From the NCBI RefSeq assembly GCF_014336955.1, contig NZ_QRAI01000001.1:806001-870000 (forward strand): a stretch of 64,000 bases of DNA, in the 5' to 3' direction. Of the stretch, positions 9,548 through 17,639 are shown piece after piece. Position numbers and translations under genes: made by a program. Source of the DNA: Saccharophagus sp. K07 (lineage in GTDB: Bacteria; Pseudomonadota; Gammaproteobacteria; Pseudomonadales; Cellvibrionaceae). Within the stretch, counting starts at the first letter, position 1; the number at the start of each line of letters is the position of its first letter. The notes beneath the pieces were generated by a model. The model ran no database searches, had not been told where the DNA came from, and saw nothing but the letters and a program-made list of their open reading frames with translations.

Positions 9548-10144
9548 ATGAAACGCAGTAAAAAAGCCGCACTGGTACTTATGGCTCCTGCCGCTTCACT
9601 GTTGGTTGCAGGATGCAGCACAAATAAAGATCCGGCATTGGTATACGGGTCCTTGCAGGAGTGCATCAGTTCCGGCATCAACAGCGAAGAACAATGCCGT
9701 TTGGATTATGCGAAGGCGGAGCGACTACATCCAACTGTAGCGCCCAAATATGTCAGCCGCGCAGAGTGCGAAGCGGATTTTGGCCCGGGCAAATGCGAAG
9801 AAGCGCCGAAAGCCGGTGAGGGCGGTAGTCACAGCAGCGGCTTTTTTATGCCGATGATGATGGGCTTTTTGGCCGGTCAAATGATGAACGGCTTGAAAGG
9901 CGGTGGTGCGCAGCAGGCGAGTGGATTGGCTCCCAATGCGAATACCAACCATGTGCCACAACCCTTGTATAAAACGCGCAATGAGGATGAATACCGCACG
10001 GCGAGCAACCAGTCCGTGGGCGCCAGCAGCTACTATACCGGGGCCAAGAATATATCCCCCTCCAAGGTGGCGCCCCAACAAGGCACAGTAGTAAGACGTG
10101 GCGGATTTGGTCAGGCCAGTAAAGTCTACTCTAGCGGTGGCTAA
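9548..10144 (+). CDS. DUF1190 lipoprotein (YjfM/YgiB-like)
   Basis: 198 residues. The signal peptide ends in a lipobox (SLLVAGC, Cys 23), so it is lipid-anchored. Four further cysteines follow in short motifs (LQECISSG, EEQCRLDY, RAECEADFGPGKCEEAP), as in DUF1190 proteins. The C-terminal half is Gly/Met/Ser rich (FFMPMMMGFLAGQMMNG) and low complexity, ending RRGGFGQASKVYSSGG, typical of YgiB. It follows the DUF350 gene by 17 bases and precedes the synthetase-like gene by 5, so the three are one transcript. YgiB/YjfM proteins are always paired with YgiC/YjfC; their role is not established. Confidence 0.9.
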   Translation: MKRSKKAALVLMAPAASLLVAGCSTNKDPALVYGSLQECISSGINSEEQCRLDYAKAERLHPTVAPKYVSRAECEADFGPGKCEEAPKAGEGGSHSSGFFMPMMMGFLAGQMMNGLKGGGAQQASGLAPNANTNHVPQPLYKTRNEDEYRTASNQSVGASSYYTGAKNISPSKVAPQQGTVVRRGGFGQASKVYSSGG

Positions 10145-10149
10145 TTAAT

Positions 10150-11322
10150 ATGAGACGGATTTGTTGTCCCGAGCGCGCCCATTGGCGCGCTTTTGCTGAA
10201 GAAGTCGGATTTGGCTTTCACACCATCGATGATGAGCCTTACTGGGATGAAAGTGCGTATTACCAGTTTCGCATGCAGCAAATCGAAAATGATTTGGAAG
10301 CTCCCACCGAAGAACTCCATGAGATGGTTCTGGATATGGTGGGAGATATCACGCGCAGCGAGGAAATGCTCACCCAATTAAATATCCCGCGCGACTACTG
10401 GAGTTACGTTTGGAATTCCTGGAATAACCGCGATCCCCACCTATATGGCCGCATGGATTTTGCCTACCACGGCGTTGGTCCGGCCAAATTGCTCGAATTA
10501 AATTACGACACACCTACCTCGCTGTTTGAAACAGGTTTTTTCCAGTGGGTGTGGCTGGAAGAGCAAATGCAAGCGGGGGTTTTGCCTGCCGGTGCGGATC
10601 AATTCAATTCTCTGCAGGATAAATTGGAGCAGGCATTTCGGGAATTGTATTTGCCCAATCCCTTCCATTTTGCCAGCGTGAGAAATAGCGCAGAAGATAA
10701 AGGAACTGTCCATTATTTAATGGACTTGGCAACCCAAGCTGGTATCGATGCGCGTTATTTGGCAATAGAGGATATTGGCGAAATCGACGGGCAATTGGTG
10801 GATTTGGACAATACTCCGATTGCGGGTTTGTTCAAGTTGTATCCGTGGGAATTTTTGCTGCAGGAAGAATTTGCCGGTGTGTTGTACACCAGCGCCACCA
10901 AAATTATCGAACCCGGCTGGAAAATGCTGTTGTCCAATAAAGGCATTTTGCCGTTGTTGTGGCAGCGTTATCCCAACCATCCCAATTTATTGCCCGCGTT
11001 TTTCGAAGATGCCGCCAATGCACCTTTAACCTCAGGCTGGGTGCGCAAACCGCTGTTTTCCCGCGAAGGCGCCAATATTCAATTGGTCGATAATGAAGGT
11101 CAGCGTTTGGCTGTTGATGGTCCCTACGGCCAAGGCCGATTTATTCGCCAGGAATTTTGTCCATTGCCAAAATTCTACGACGAAAATCGCAACCAAGAGG
11201 TGTACACGCTGATCGGCAGTTGGGTTGTTGGTGATTATGCCGCGGGAATTGGTATTCGTGAGGATTCCTCATTAATTACCAAAGATACCTCACGCTTTGT
11301 GCCGCATATTATTTTGGATTGA
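10150..11322 (+). CDS. glutathionylspermidine synthase family protein (YgiC/YjfC-like)
   Basis: 390 residues, normal length for the stand-alone ATP-grasp half of glutathionylspermidine synthase. Family landmarks are HLYGRMDFAYHGVGPAKLLELNYDTPTSLFE (substrate and ATP-site region), GLFKLYPWEFLLQEEF, EPGWKMLLSNKGILPLLWQRYPNHPNLLPAF (Mg/ATP binding) and VKPLFSREGANI-like VRKPLFSREGANIQL. The amidase half of GspSA is absent. YgiC/YjfC proteins are thought to ligate an unidentified amine or peptide rather than spermidine. Third gene of the operon; no signal peptide, so cytosolic. Confidence 0.92.
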   Translation: MRRICCPERAHWRAFAEEVGFGFHTIDDEPYWDESAYYQFRMQQIENDLEAPTEELHEMVLDMVGDITRSEEMLTQLNIPRDYWSYVWNSWNNRDPHLYGRMDFAYHGVGPAKLLELNYDTPTSLFETGFFQWVWLEEQMQAGVLPAGADQFNSLQDKLEQAFRELYLPNPFHFASVRNSAEDKGTVHYLMDLATQAGIDARYLAIEDIGEIDGQLVDLDNTPIAGLFKLYPWEFLLQEEFAGVLYTSATKIIEPGWKMLLSNKGILPLLWQRYPNHPNLLPAFFEDAANAPLTSGWVRKPLFSREGANIQLVDNEGQRLAVDGPYGQGRFIRQEFCPLPKFYDENRNQEVYTLIGSWVVGDYAAGIGIREDSSLITKDTSRFVPHIILD

Positions 11323-11386
11323 CGCAGCGCCAGGCGTGCACACAGAAATCGCAATGTGAGTTGGGCTGTTTAGAGTGGAGAGAGCG

Positions 11387-12046
11387 ATGAGTACATATAT
11401 AGAGCGGCTTTACGGTACGACTAATCCAACTCACGCGGTGATCTGGCTGCACGGGCTTGGGGCAAGTGCGGATGATTTTGTTCCGGTGATTCCTTATTTA
11501 GGTTTGAACGAGAAACTCGCGATTCGTTTTATCTTCCCCCAGGCACCGGATCGCCCGATTACCATCAACGGCGGTTATATCATGCCCGGTTGGTACGACA
11601 TCAAAGGCATGGATATTACCGACAAAGAAGATCTCCCCGGCATGACGCAATCGCGCAATGCCTTGGAAGCTTTGATAGCCGAACAAATAGCAAAGGGAAT
11701 TCCCAGCCAAAATATCCTGCTCGCAGGTTTTTCCCAGGGTGGGGCGGTTGCTTATTACACCGGCATTCGCAGCCCACATAAGTTGGCTGGAATATTGGCC
11801 TTATCGACCTATTTGCCATTTTTAAGCTTAGCCAAACAAGAACACTCCGGCATAAACAAAAATTCTCCCATACTCGCCATGCACGGCAAATACGATACTG
11901 TTGTGCCTTTGTCATATGGAAAAATGAGTGCGGATGGTCTGTCAGCTTTAGGCTATAACGTCGATTGGCGTGAGTACGATATGGAGCATGAGGTAGTGCA
12001 GGAGCAGCTTTTGGATATTGGAAACTGGATTAATAATCTTTTTTGA
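11387..12046 (+). CDS. carboxylesterase, alpha/beta hydrolase (YpfH/EstB-like)
   Basis: 219 residues from the ATG at 11387, which has GGAGAG 6 bases upstream; an in-frame codon at 11375 is less likely. Phospholipase/carboxylesterase (Abhydrolase_2) family. The oxyanion region is WLHGLGASADDF (residues 20-31), the nucleophile elbow GFSQGG gives Ser116, the acid is Asp170 in HGKYDTVVP, and the base is His201 in MEHEV. Length is typical. It hydrolyses short-chain esters in the cytosol; the natural substrate is unknown. It may be co-transcribed with the upstream operon (64-base gap) and ends at a strong terminator. Confidence 0.92.
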   Translation: MSTYIERLYGTTNPTHAVIWLHGLGASADDFVPVIPYLGLNEKLAIRFIFPQAPDRPITINGGYIMPGWYDIKGMDITDKEDLPGMTQSRNALEALIAEQIAKGIPSQNILLAGFSQGGAVAYYTGIRSPHKLAGILALSTYLPFLSLAKQEHSGINKNSPILAMHGKYDTVVPLSYGKMSADGLSALGYNVDWREYDMEHEVVQEQLLDIGNWINNLF

Positions 12047-12060
12047 GTATCGATAAATAA

Positions 12061-12081
12061 AAAGGCCGCTGCGCGGCCTTT
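12061..12081. terminator. bidirectional terminator
   Basis: AAAGGCCGC-TGC-GCGGCCTTTT is a 9-bp perfect stem with A and T tracts on the two sides. It serves the esterase on the plus strand and could also serve the convergent lipoprotein gene ending at 12105. Confidence 0.9.
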
Positions 12082-12104
12082 TGCGAAAGGCATAAATGTC
12101 CGGG

Positions 12105-12685
12105 TTATTCGGACGCAACGAGTTGAATATGTCTTTCGCCGTCAATTTCTACTAATTCAAACTCGGTATTGCCTGGGATATACAGCGGAGTGCCAGCGGC
12201 AGCCTGCCCACAGATGTCATCCTCGCAATAAACCTTCTTTGTGTAACCCGCTAGAGAAAACCAGTTTTCGCCGTCTGCCACCCGATACATTATAAGTCCG
12301 CCCCCGCTGGAACCGACGCCATTTTTATATCGCGTTCCCACTGGGTCTTCGACTTCATTATCCACGCTGATAAGAGATATTTCGTAATCGCAACCGTCCG
12401 CCACAAAAGGAGGCGTTTTTCTTTTGGATGCGGTGATCTGACGGGTGGTGCCCCAAATGATATCAAGCTGCGGACCTCCACATCCGCTGCCAGTCCTTAT
12501 AACGTAGTCATTGGTATCTTCGATATTTTCGCAGAAATAGGAGTTGTTGCCGAATGACTCAACACAAAAGGCTGGAGTGCTTTGGATAGTGAGTTGCTCA
12601 ATTGTTACCTCCGATCCTTGCTCACTCCCGCAGCCGCTAAAAAAAGAGCTAGGCCAGCTAGGGCAACATATTTTTGTGGTTCCAT
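12105..12685 (-). pseudogene. lipoprotein of unknown function, frameshifted in a poly-T tract
   Basis: The start ATG at 12685 opens MEPQKYVALAGLALF, an incomplete lipoprotein signal. At seven Ts (minus strand; A-run 12639-12645) the frame would need one more T to continue as FFSGCGSEQGSEVTIEQL, a clean lipobox. As written the frame instead runs to AAAGVSKDRR and stops at 12605. The downstream frame is open to 12105, and the corrected product is about 193 residues with cysteines in pairs (FCVESFGNNSYFCEN, GCGGPQ, GCDYEI, YCEDDICGQ). The body has no family I recognise. The one-base defect in a homopolymer could be a real mutation, phase variation, slippage or a sequencing error. Confidence 0.75.
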
Positions 12686-13160
12686 TTTTTTAGGCCTCTC
12701 TGCCATGACATTATTTTGGATGAAACACATGACAACAGATTCTTGAATTATGCTTCTAAAATCTGTATCTAAGTGTCGGAAGTATAAAATCTTTAGAGAT
12801 CTTAGTAACGCCGGATCTTGTTTAGAGGCGAATAATTTGAAGTTTGTCACGGAATCTCTATGGGTGAAAATGCATGAAAACGCGAATTTATTGGGTTTTT
12901 AATGAATTATTTTAACTTGTTGATAAATACTGCGTTAATTTGAATTAAAAAGCGACATTTATCCAATGGTTTGATGGATTTCATGTTTTATTGGGTGATT
13001 TGGCACTTTGTTTCCATTGTTGTGGTCCTGGATTAGCACTTTTCTACTGGAAAATTTCGACATCCAACGCCTTTTTAAAGTGGGTGAAAAGCTCTGCCAT
13101 GTGTGTTGAGTAAATATCAATATGTAAGATTTTTCAGAATTTAGTAAAGGAGGAAGTACA
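12686..13160. other. AT-rich intergenic region
   Basis: 475 bases between divergent genes. It holds the ribosome site AAAGGAGG (13146-13153) for the PQQ-dehydrogenase gene and presumably both promoters. I see no convincing ORF, RNA or operator. Confidence 0.6.
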
Positions 13161-15797
13161 GTGGTGGATGCGTCCATAGCTATGATGCGGTGCTGGATAA
13201 TTGTTTTTCTAATTCTGCTCTCAGCATGTGTTGATGGTTCAAAAAAAAATCCCATTGATCCAGGTTCATCATCTAGTAGTTCATCAAGTTCTAGCTCGTC
13301 GAATTCTTCTAGTTCGTCCAGCTCTTCAAGTTCCAGCTCATCTGGCGGTTCTAATCCATCCCTTGCCCTATGTTTGGCCACCGAATACGAACAACCAGCG
13401 GCGATTTCTCTGCAGGAAATAGTGCCCCAGCAGAAATTCACCTTGCCGACCGGGCTCACATTTTTCCCGGGCAACAACAAAATTATGTACTTGCTTCAGC
13501 AAGATGGGATGATTTGGCGTTTGGTTGATGACGGCGGAGAGATAATAGTAAACCCGTTTGTCGATTTGCGTGAATATTACAATGTGGTTTATTTACCTGA
13601 AGGACTGGGTGGTTGTAATGAATGCGGTCTATATAGCATGGTCTTTCATCCAAACTTCAACCAAAACGGATACATCTATATATCGTTCACTACGGATGGG
13701 GCGAATGGAAGACCGTTGCAAACACATATTAAAAGATTTCGATCATCGGATAATGGTGTTTCGTTGGCTCAGGATAATTCTGGAAAGCTGGAAGAAACGG
13801 TAATTTTTGAAATTCAGCAGCCTGCCAACTTGCATAACAATGGACAAATACGATTTGGGCCAGATGGCTATTTGTATATTGGTATGGGAGACGGTGGCTA
13901 TTCTCTTGACGCACAGAACGTCCATAATCCATTCGGTTCTATACTGCGCGTAACTGATGAGGGGGAGCCTGCTCCAGGAAATTTGGTGCAAGGAGGCTTG
14001 CCTGAGCTTTATGCCATAGGGCTACGTAATCCTTGGTTTTGGAGCTTTGACCGATTAACGGGTGATTTATGGGCGGGTGATGTTGGTCATGCCAAAATTG
14101 AAGAGGTCAACCGCATTTTTAATGGCGGTAATTACGGCTGGCCGTGTTTTGAAGGTAATGCCACATATATCAATTGCGGTTCATCAGGGCCTTTTGAAAA
14201 TCCCGTTTGGGATTATGGAAGAGTAGACGGCTCGTCAGTAACAGGTGGATATGTCTATCGAGGTCGAGTGATCGAGTCACTGTACGGGACCTATCTATTT
14301 AGTGATTTTCTCAGTGGAATTATTTGGGGGTTGAGAGAAATTCCTGGGGAATCCGGCTATGAGAGGGTTCAGTTGATCGCGAGTGGTAAAGCAGTGTCTG
14401 CATTTGCAGAAGATAATGATGGTGAGCTTTACATCCTGGACTATACAGAAGGTGGCATATATCGGTTGGTCCCTACGATCAATGATTCGACCAAAAAACC
14501 TTTGCCCGTCCGATTATCCGAAACCGGTTGTATGAATATACGCGATGTGACTCAGCCGGATTCGAAGTTGTTGCCCTATAGCATTAACGAGCCATTTTGG
14601 TCGGACGGAGCTGATAAAGAACGATTTATTTCGCTGCCGGAAAAAAGCCAAATAGAAGTAGACGATCAAGGCGACTTTCATTTTCCTGTCGGCACTATCC
14701 TGCTAAAAAATTTCCGTTTACAAGGTAAATTGATAGAAACGCGATTGTTGCTTAATCAAGAAAACTCAGGTTGGAGTGGTTACAGCTATGCCTGGAACGA
14801 TGATGTCACGGAAGCGATTTTGCTAGAGACCAGTGAGGACAGGGAATTTGGCGGACAGATATGGCACTACCCCAGCCGCGCAGAATGTCGGCAATGTCAT
14901 ACCTCCGCCGCCGGATTCAGTTTAGGGCTCGAAATTGCTCAGCTCAATCGAATTAGTCCGAATACTGGGCAAAACCAGCTGGATTGGTTTGTTGAGCGAA
15001 ATTTATTTTCCAGTGAACTAGGACCACATCAATTAGCTCTGAAATTACCAGGCAGCAAAGATTTATCCGCTTCTTTAGGTGAGCGAGCACGTGCCTTTTT
15101 ACACAGCAACTGTTCTTATTGTCATCGCCCGGGCGGTACTAGCCAGAGTAATATGGATTTGAGATTCGGCACGGAATTGATATTTACCAATACATGTGGC
15201 GTGGAACCAATTCAGGGTGATTTGGGAATAGCATCTGCTCTTTTGCTGGCACCGGGTGTGGCTGACAGGTCTTTAATTTGGCAGCGCATATCCGCCAACA
15301 ATGAAAATAAAATGCCTCCATTGGCGCGCAATCATGTGGATATGGAAAGCGCGGAATTAATTCGGGATTGGATTAATAATATGGACTTTTGCCGCACCAT
15401 TGCGGGGCCTTTGGACGGCAAGTATGCACTGCACAAAGATGAAAACACTATTCTAGGTCGAACCAATTCCTTACCTGCGTTGGTCAATACGGATTCAGAA
15501 AATAAAGTGGAATGGCAGATCAAGCCTGCAATCGAAAATTTCTACCATATCAGTCTTGTTGGCGACGATGATCTATTTTTACATTACGAAAACCTCAAAT
15601 TAAGTATTGGCCCTATCAGACCGGAGTGGTGGAGTGCGCACTGGGAATTGATCGCCGAAGAGGATTATTTTCTGGTTCGTAATCGCTGGTATGGTCACTA
15701 CCTTAGAGTCGTAAACGACAGTGTGGGTATGGCTCCCTTATCTGACGAAGGACAGTACAAATGGCGTATTGTGCTAAACCCTAACCACGGAGGGTGA
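13161..15797 (+). CDS. PQQ-type sugar dehydrogenase / di-haem lipoprotein
   Basis: 878 residues; GTG start supported by AAAGGAGG at ideal spacing. The lipobox LLSAC is followed by a poly-Ser linker (residues about 36-66). Residues about 90-445 form a six-bladed propeller of the soluble glucose dehydrogenase/AA12 type: FHPNFNQNGYIYISFT, LHNNGQIRFGPDGYLYIGMGDGG, AIGLRNPWFWSFD, GDVGHAKIEEVN, NYGWPCFEG. Residues about 450-715 carry two haem c motifs, CRQCH (Cys576) and CSYCH (Cys651), the latter in a cytochrome-like C-terminal part ending PPLARNHVDMESAELIRDWI. The last 150 residues (YHISLVGDDDLFLHYENLKL, WELIAEEDYFLVRNRWYGHYLRV) are a beta-rich module that may bind ligand. Likely a surface lipoprotein that oxidises sugar and passes electrons to its own haems. 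AA12-type proteins have been proposed as electron donors to lytic polysaccharide monooxygenases; no such enzyme is in the window. Confidence 0.88.
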   Translation: MVDASIAMMRCWIIVFLILLSACVDGSKKNPIDPGSSSSSSSSSSSSNSSSSSSSSSSSSSGGSNPSLALCLATEYEQPAAISLQEIVPQQKFTLPTGLTFFPGNNKIMYLLQQDGMIWRLVDDGGEIIVNPFVDLREYYNVVYLPEGLGGCNECGLYSMVFHPNFNQNGYIYISFTTDGANGRPLQTHIKRFRSSDNGVSLAQDNSGKLEETVIFEIQQPANLHNNGQIRFGPDGYLYIGMGDGGYSLDAQNVHNPFGSILRVTDEGEPAPGNLVQGGLPELYAIGLRNPWFWSFDRLTGDLWAGDVGHAKIEEVNRIFNGGNYGWPCFEGNATYINCGSSGPFENPVWDYGRVDGSSVTGGYVYRGRVIESLYGTYLFSDFLSGIIWGLREIPGESGYERVQLIASGKAVSAFAEDNDGELYILDYTEGGIYRLVPTINDSTKKPLPVRLSETGCMNIRDVTQPDSKLLPYSINEPFWSDGADKERFISLPEKSQIEVDDQGDFHFPVGTILLKNFRLQGKLIETRLLLNQENSGWSGYSYAWNDDVTEAILLETSEDREFGGQIWHYPSRAECRQCHTSAAGFSLGLEIAQLNRISPNTGQNQLDWFVERNLFSSELGPHQLALKLPGSKDLSASLGERARAFLHSNCSYCHRPGGTSQSNMDLRFGTELIFTNTCGVEPIQGDLGIASALLLAPGVADRSLIWQRISANNENKMPPLARNHVDMESAELIRDWINNMDFCRTIAGPLDGKYALHKDENTILGRTNSLPALVNTDSENKVEWQIKPAIENFYHISLVGDDDLFLHYENLKLSIGPIRPEWWSAHWELIAEEDYFLVRNRWYGHYLRVVNDSVGMAPLSDEGQYKWRIVLNPNHGG

Positions 15798-16052
15798 GGG
15801 CGAAAGCTGCTCGATAAGGGCGGCTTTCAATGCGTTTTCAAACAACGGTCTTAGAACTGCCTGTCTTTTAATATGCGGGATAAAAATTGGCACTTTTTTA
15901 ACATGAAAGTACCAGTTTTTATCTTGCCGATTCTCGGAATAATTCTTTAAAAACCGGAATCTACGGCACAACTTTTTGCCGGAGAATGGGATAAGGTTTG
16001 GCTCCCAATCATCATATGATTATGGTCAGAACGCATATTTGGAATAAAACCT

Positions 16053-17432
16053 ATGACAAGCAAAAAGCGGAATCTGCTCTCATTTCTTATACCAGCACTC
16101 GCATTACTTACACTCGTAGGATGTGGCAGCGGCGGCGTGAGCCCCACGTCGTCTTCCAGCTCATCCTCGAGTAGCTCTAGTTCCAGTTCTTCATCGTCCA
16201 GTAGTTCCAGTTCCTCATCATCGAGCAGCTCAAGTTCCAGCTCTTCTGGCGCAGCTGAGCTTCCGTTGGTAGTTGCCATTAATGCAGGTAGTAATTCAGC
16301 CGTAACCTTTGAAGGGGTGGAGTATCAGGCGGATAAATATTCTCGCGGTGGTACGCCCAATAGTACTCAAGACTTCGTCATGGGCGGGGCTTTGTACCAA
16401 ACAGAACGTTATGGAACTTTCAGTTATGAAATTCCCGTGACAGCAAACGGTCGATATACAGTACAACTGCACTTTGCCGAAATTTATCAAAACGCTGCAA
16501 ACGCACGTAGTTTCAGTGTCGCAATTGAAGGCAACACCGTAATCCGTGATCTGGATCTCTTTTCCGAAGTGGGTCACGACGTCGGTTACACCGAAACCTT
16601 CCGAGATATTCAGGTTAATGACCGCAGCGTGACGATTGAAATGATCAAAGGGGTGGAAAACCCGACTCTCGCAGGGTTTGCGATTTTTTCCGCTGATGGA
16701 AAATTGGATACAACCGTTGTTCCTACTCCGGATCTGACGAAGTTTTCCGCCTACACCGGCAAGAAAACCAGCAGAACTGTCATGACGTCAAACCATGCTA
16801 CCGGTCATGTTGGAGATTTCTTCTTCACCCACTGGAAAGATGGCGGTTCCACTTCTTTAACTCTGGATACAACCGGAGATTTTAGTGTCAGCTGGCAAGG
16901 CGGTGGTTATAACTACGTCGGTGGCCCTGGTTGGCACTATGGGGATTTGAATCGTGTGATCGGCTTCCGTTTTGCGAGCGATAGCGGCGCAAGCTATATC
17001 GCTCTGTACGGTTGGGGATACGACAAAGATATGCCCAAGTCGAACCCGGCTCACTTGGTTGAATACTATATTTTGCAGCGTTGGACCTATGACCCAAGCC
17101 AGGGTGCAACCTATGGTAAAACCTTCGTGAGTAATGGCGTGGAGTATTCCACCTATCGCTCAACACGAAACCAGCAGCCTTCGATCAACGGCCGCTCGAC
17201 CTTCTACCAATATTGGAGCAAGCCGACTCGCCAAGCTGCATTTGGACAGGATCACAAAATCATATTTGCTGATCACGTGAAGGCATGGGCGGATACAGGT
17301 TGGGTTCTGCCGAATACGAATAATTTGGATGCGAGCGATGACCCCACCTATCAGGTAATCGCGGTCGAAGTGTTCAACCCCGGTAGCAGTGGAACTGCAT
17401 CGGGACGAGTGTGGGACGCGACTGGCCAATAA
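16053..17432 (+). CDS. malectin-like domain plus GH11-type xylanase lipoprotein
   Basis: 459 residues. The lipobox LTLVGC (Cys24) is followed by a 30-plus residue poly-Ser linker. A malectin/CBM57-like domain spans about 69-210 (VVAINAGSNSAVTFEGVEYQAD, YTVQLHFAEIYQ, AGFAIFSADG). From about 230 comes a GH11 jelly roll: FFTHWKDGG, SVSWQGGGYNYVGGPGWHYG, LYGWGY, LVEYYILQRWTYDP, STYRSTRNQQPSINGRSTF, YQYWSKPT, DHVKAWADTGW, YQVIAVEVF. By alignment with GH11 xylanases the nucleophile is Glu337 (VEYY) and the acid/base Glu439 (AVEVF replacing ATEGY). Short insertions before VEYY and in the penultimate loop set it apart from classical GH11. Endo-beta-1,4-xylanase activity at the cell surface is expected. 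It is a near-duplicate of the catalytic domain at 22609-23418. Confidence 0.9.
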   Translation: MTSKKRNLLSFLIPALALLTLVGCGSGGVSPTSSSSSSSSSSSSSSSSSSSSSSSSSSSSSSSSSGAAELPLVVAINAGSNSAVTFEGVEYQADKYSRGGTPNSTQDFVMGGALYQTERYGTFSYEIPVTANGRYTVQLHFAEIYQNAANARSFSVAIEGNTVIRDLDLFSEVGHDVGYTETFRDIQVNDRSVTIEMIKGVENPTLAGFAIFSADGKLDTTVVPTPDLTKFSAYTGKKTSRTVMTSNHATGHVGDFFFTHWKDGGSTSLTLDTTGDFSVSWQGGGYNYVGGPGWHYGDLNRVIGFRFASDSGASYIALYGWGYDKDMPKSNPAHLVEYYILQRWTYDPSQGATYGKTFVSNGVEYSTYRSTRNQQPSINGRSTFYQYWSKPTRQAAFGQDHKIIFADHVKAWADTGWVLPNTNNLDASDDPTYQVIAVEVFNPGSSGTASGRVWDATGQ

Positions 17433-17453
17433 TCCTAAAAAAATTGCGGATTT

Positions 17454-17484
17454 AAAAGGGCGCCCAAATGGCGCCCTTTTTCTT
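17454..17484 (+). terminator. terminator after malectin-GH11 gene
   Basis: AAAAGGGCGC (17454-17463) pairs with GCGCCCTTTT (17471-17480), followed by TTCTTTT. It lies 22 bases past the stop. Confidence 0.88.
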
Positions 17485-17639
17485 TTGCGGCGCTTCATGT
17501 TGTCGCTGCAAATTCTTTATTGTGCGCTATTTCAGGATTTATAACGAAAAGCCATATAACCTACGTAGTTTTATGGTGGCCTGCTCGTTATAGCATTTGA
17601 GAAGGCTCTCTTGCACGCTCAATAAATAAGGAGCTTGTG

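Noticed and set aside
15947-16279. Antisense open frames rich in Glu, Leu and Asp opposite the poly-Ser linkers (also near 12959, 23730 and 31114).
   Set aside because: They are the mirror of serine codons (TCN, AGY) and have no ribosome site or family; the sense frames carry clear domains.
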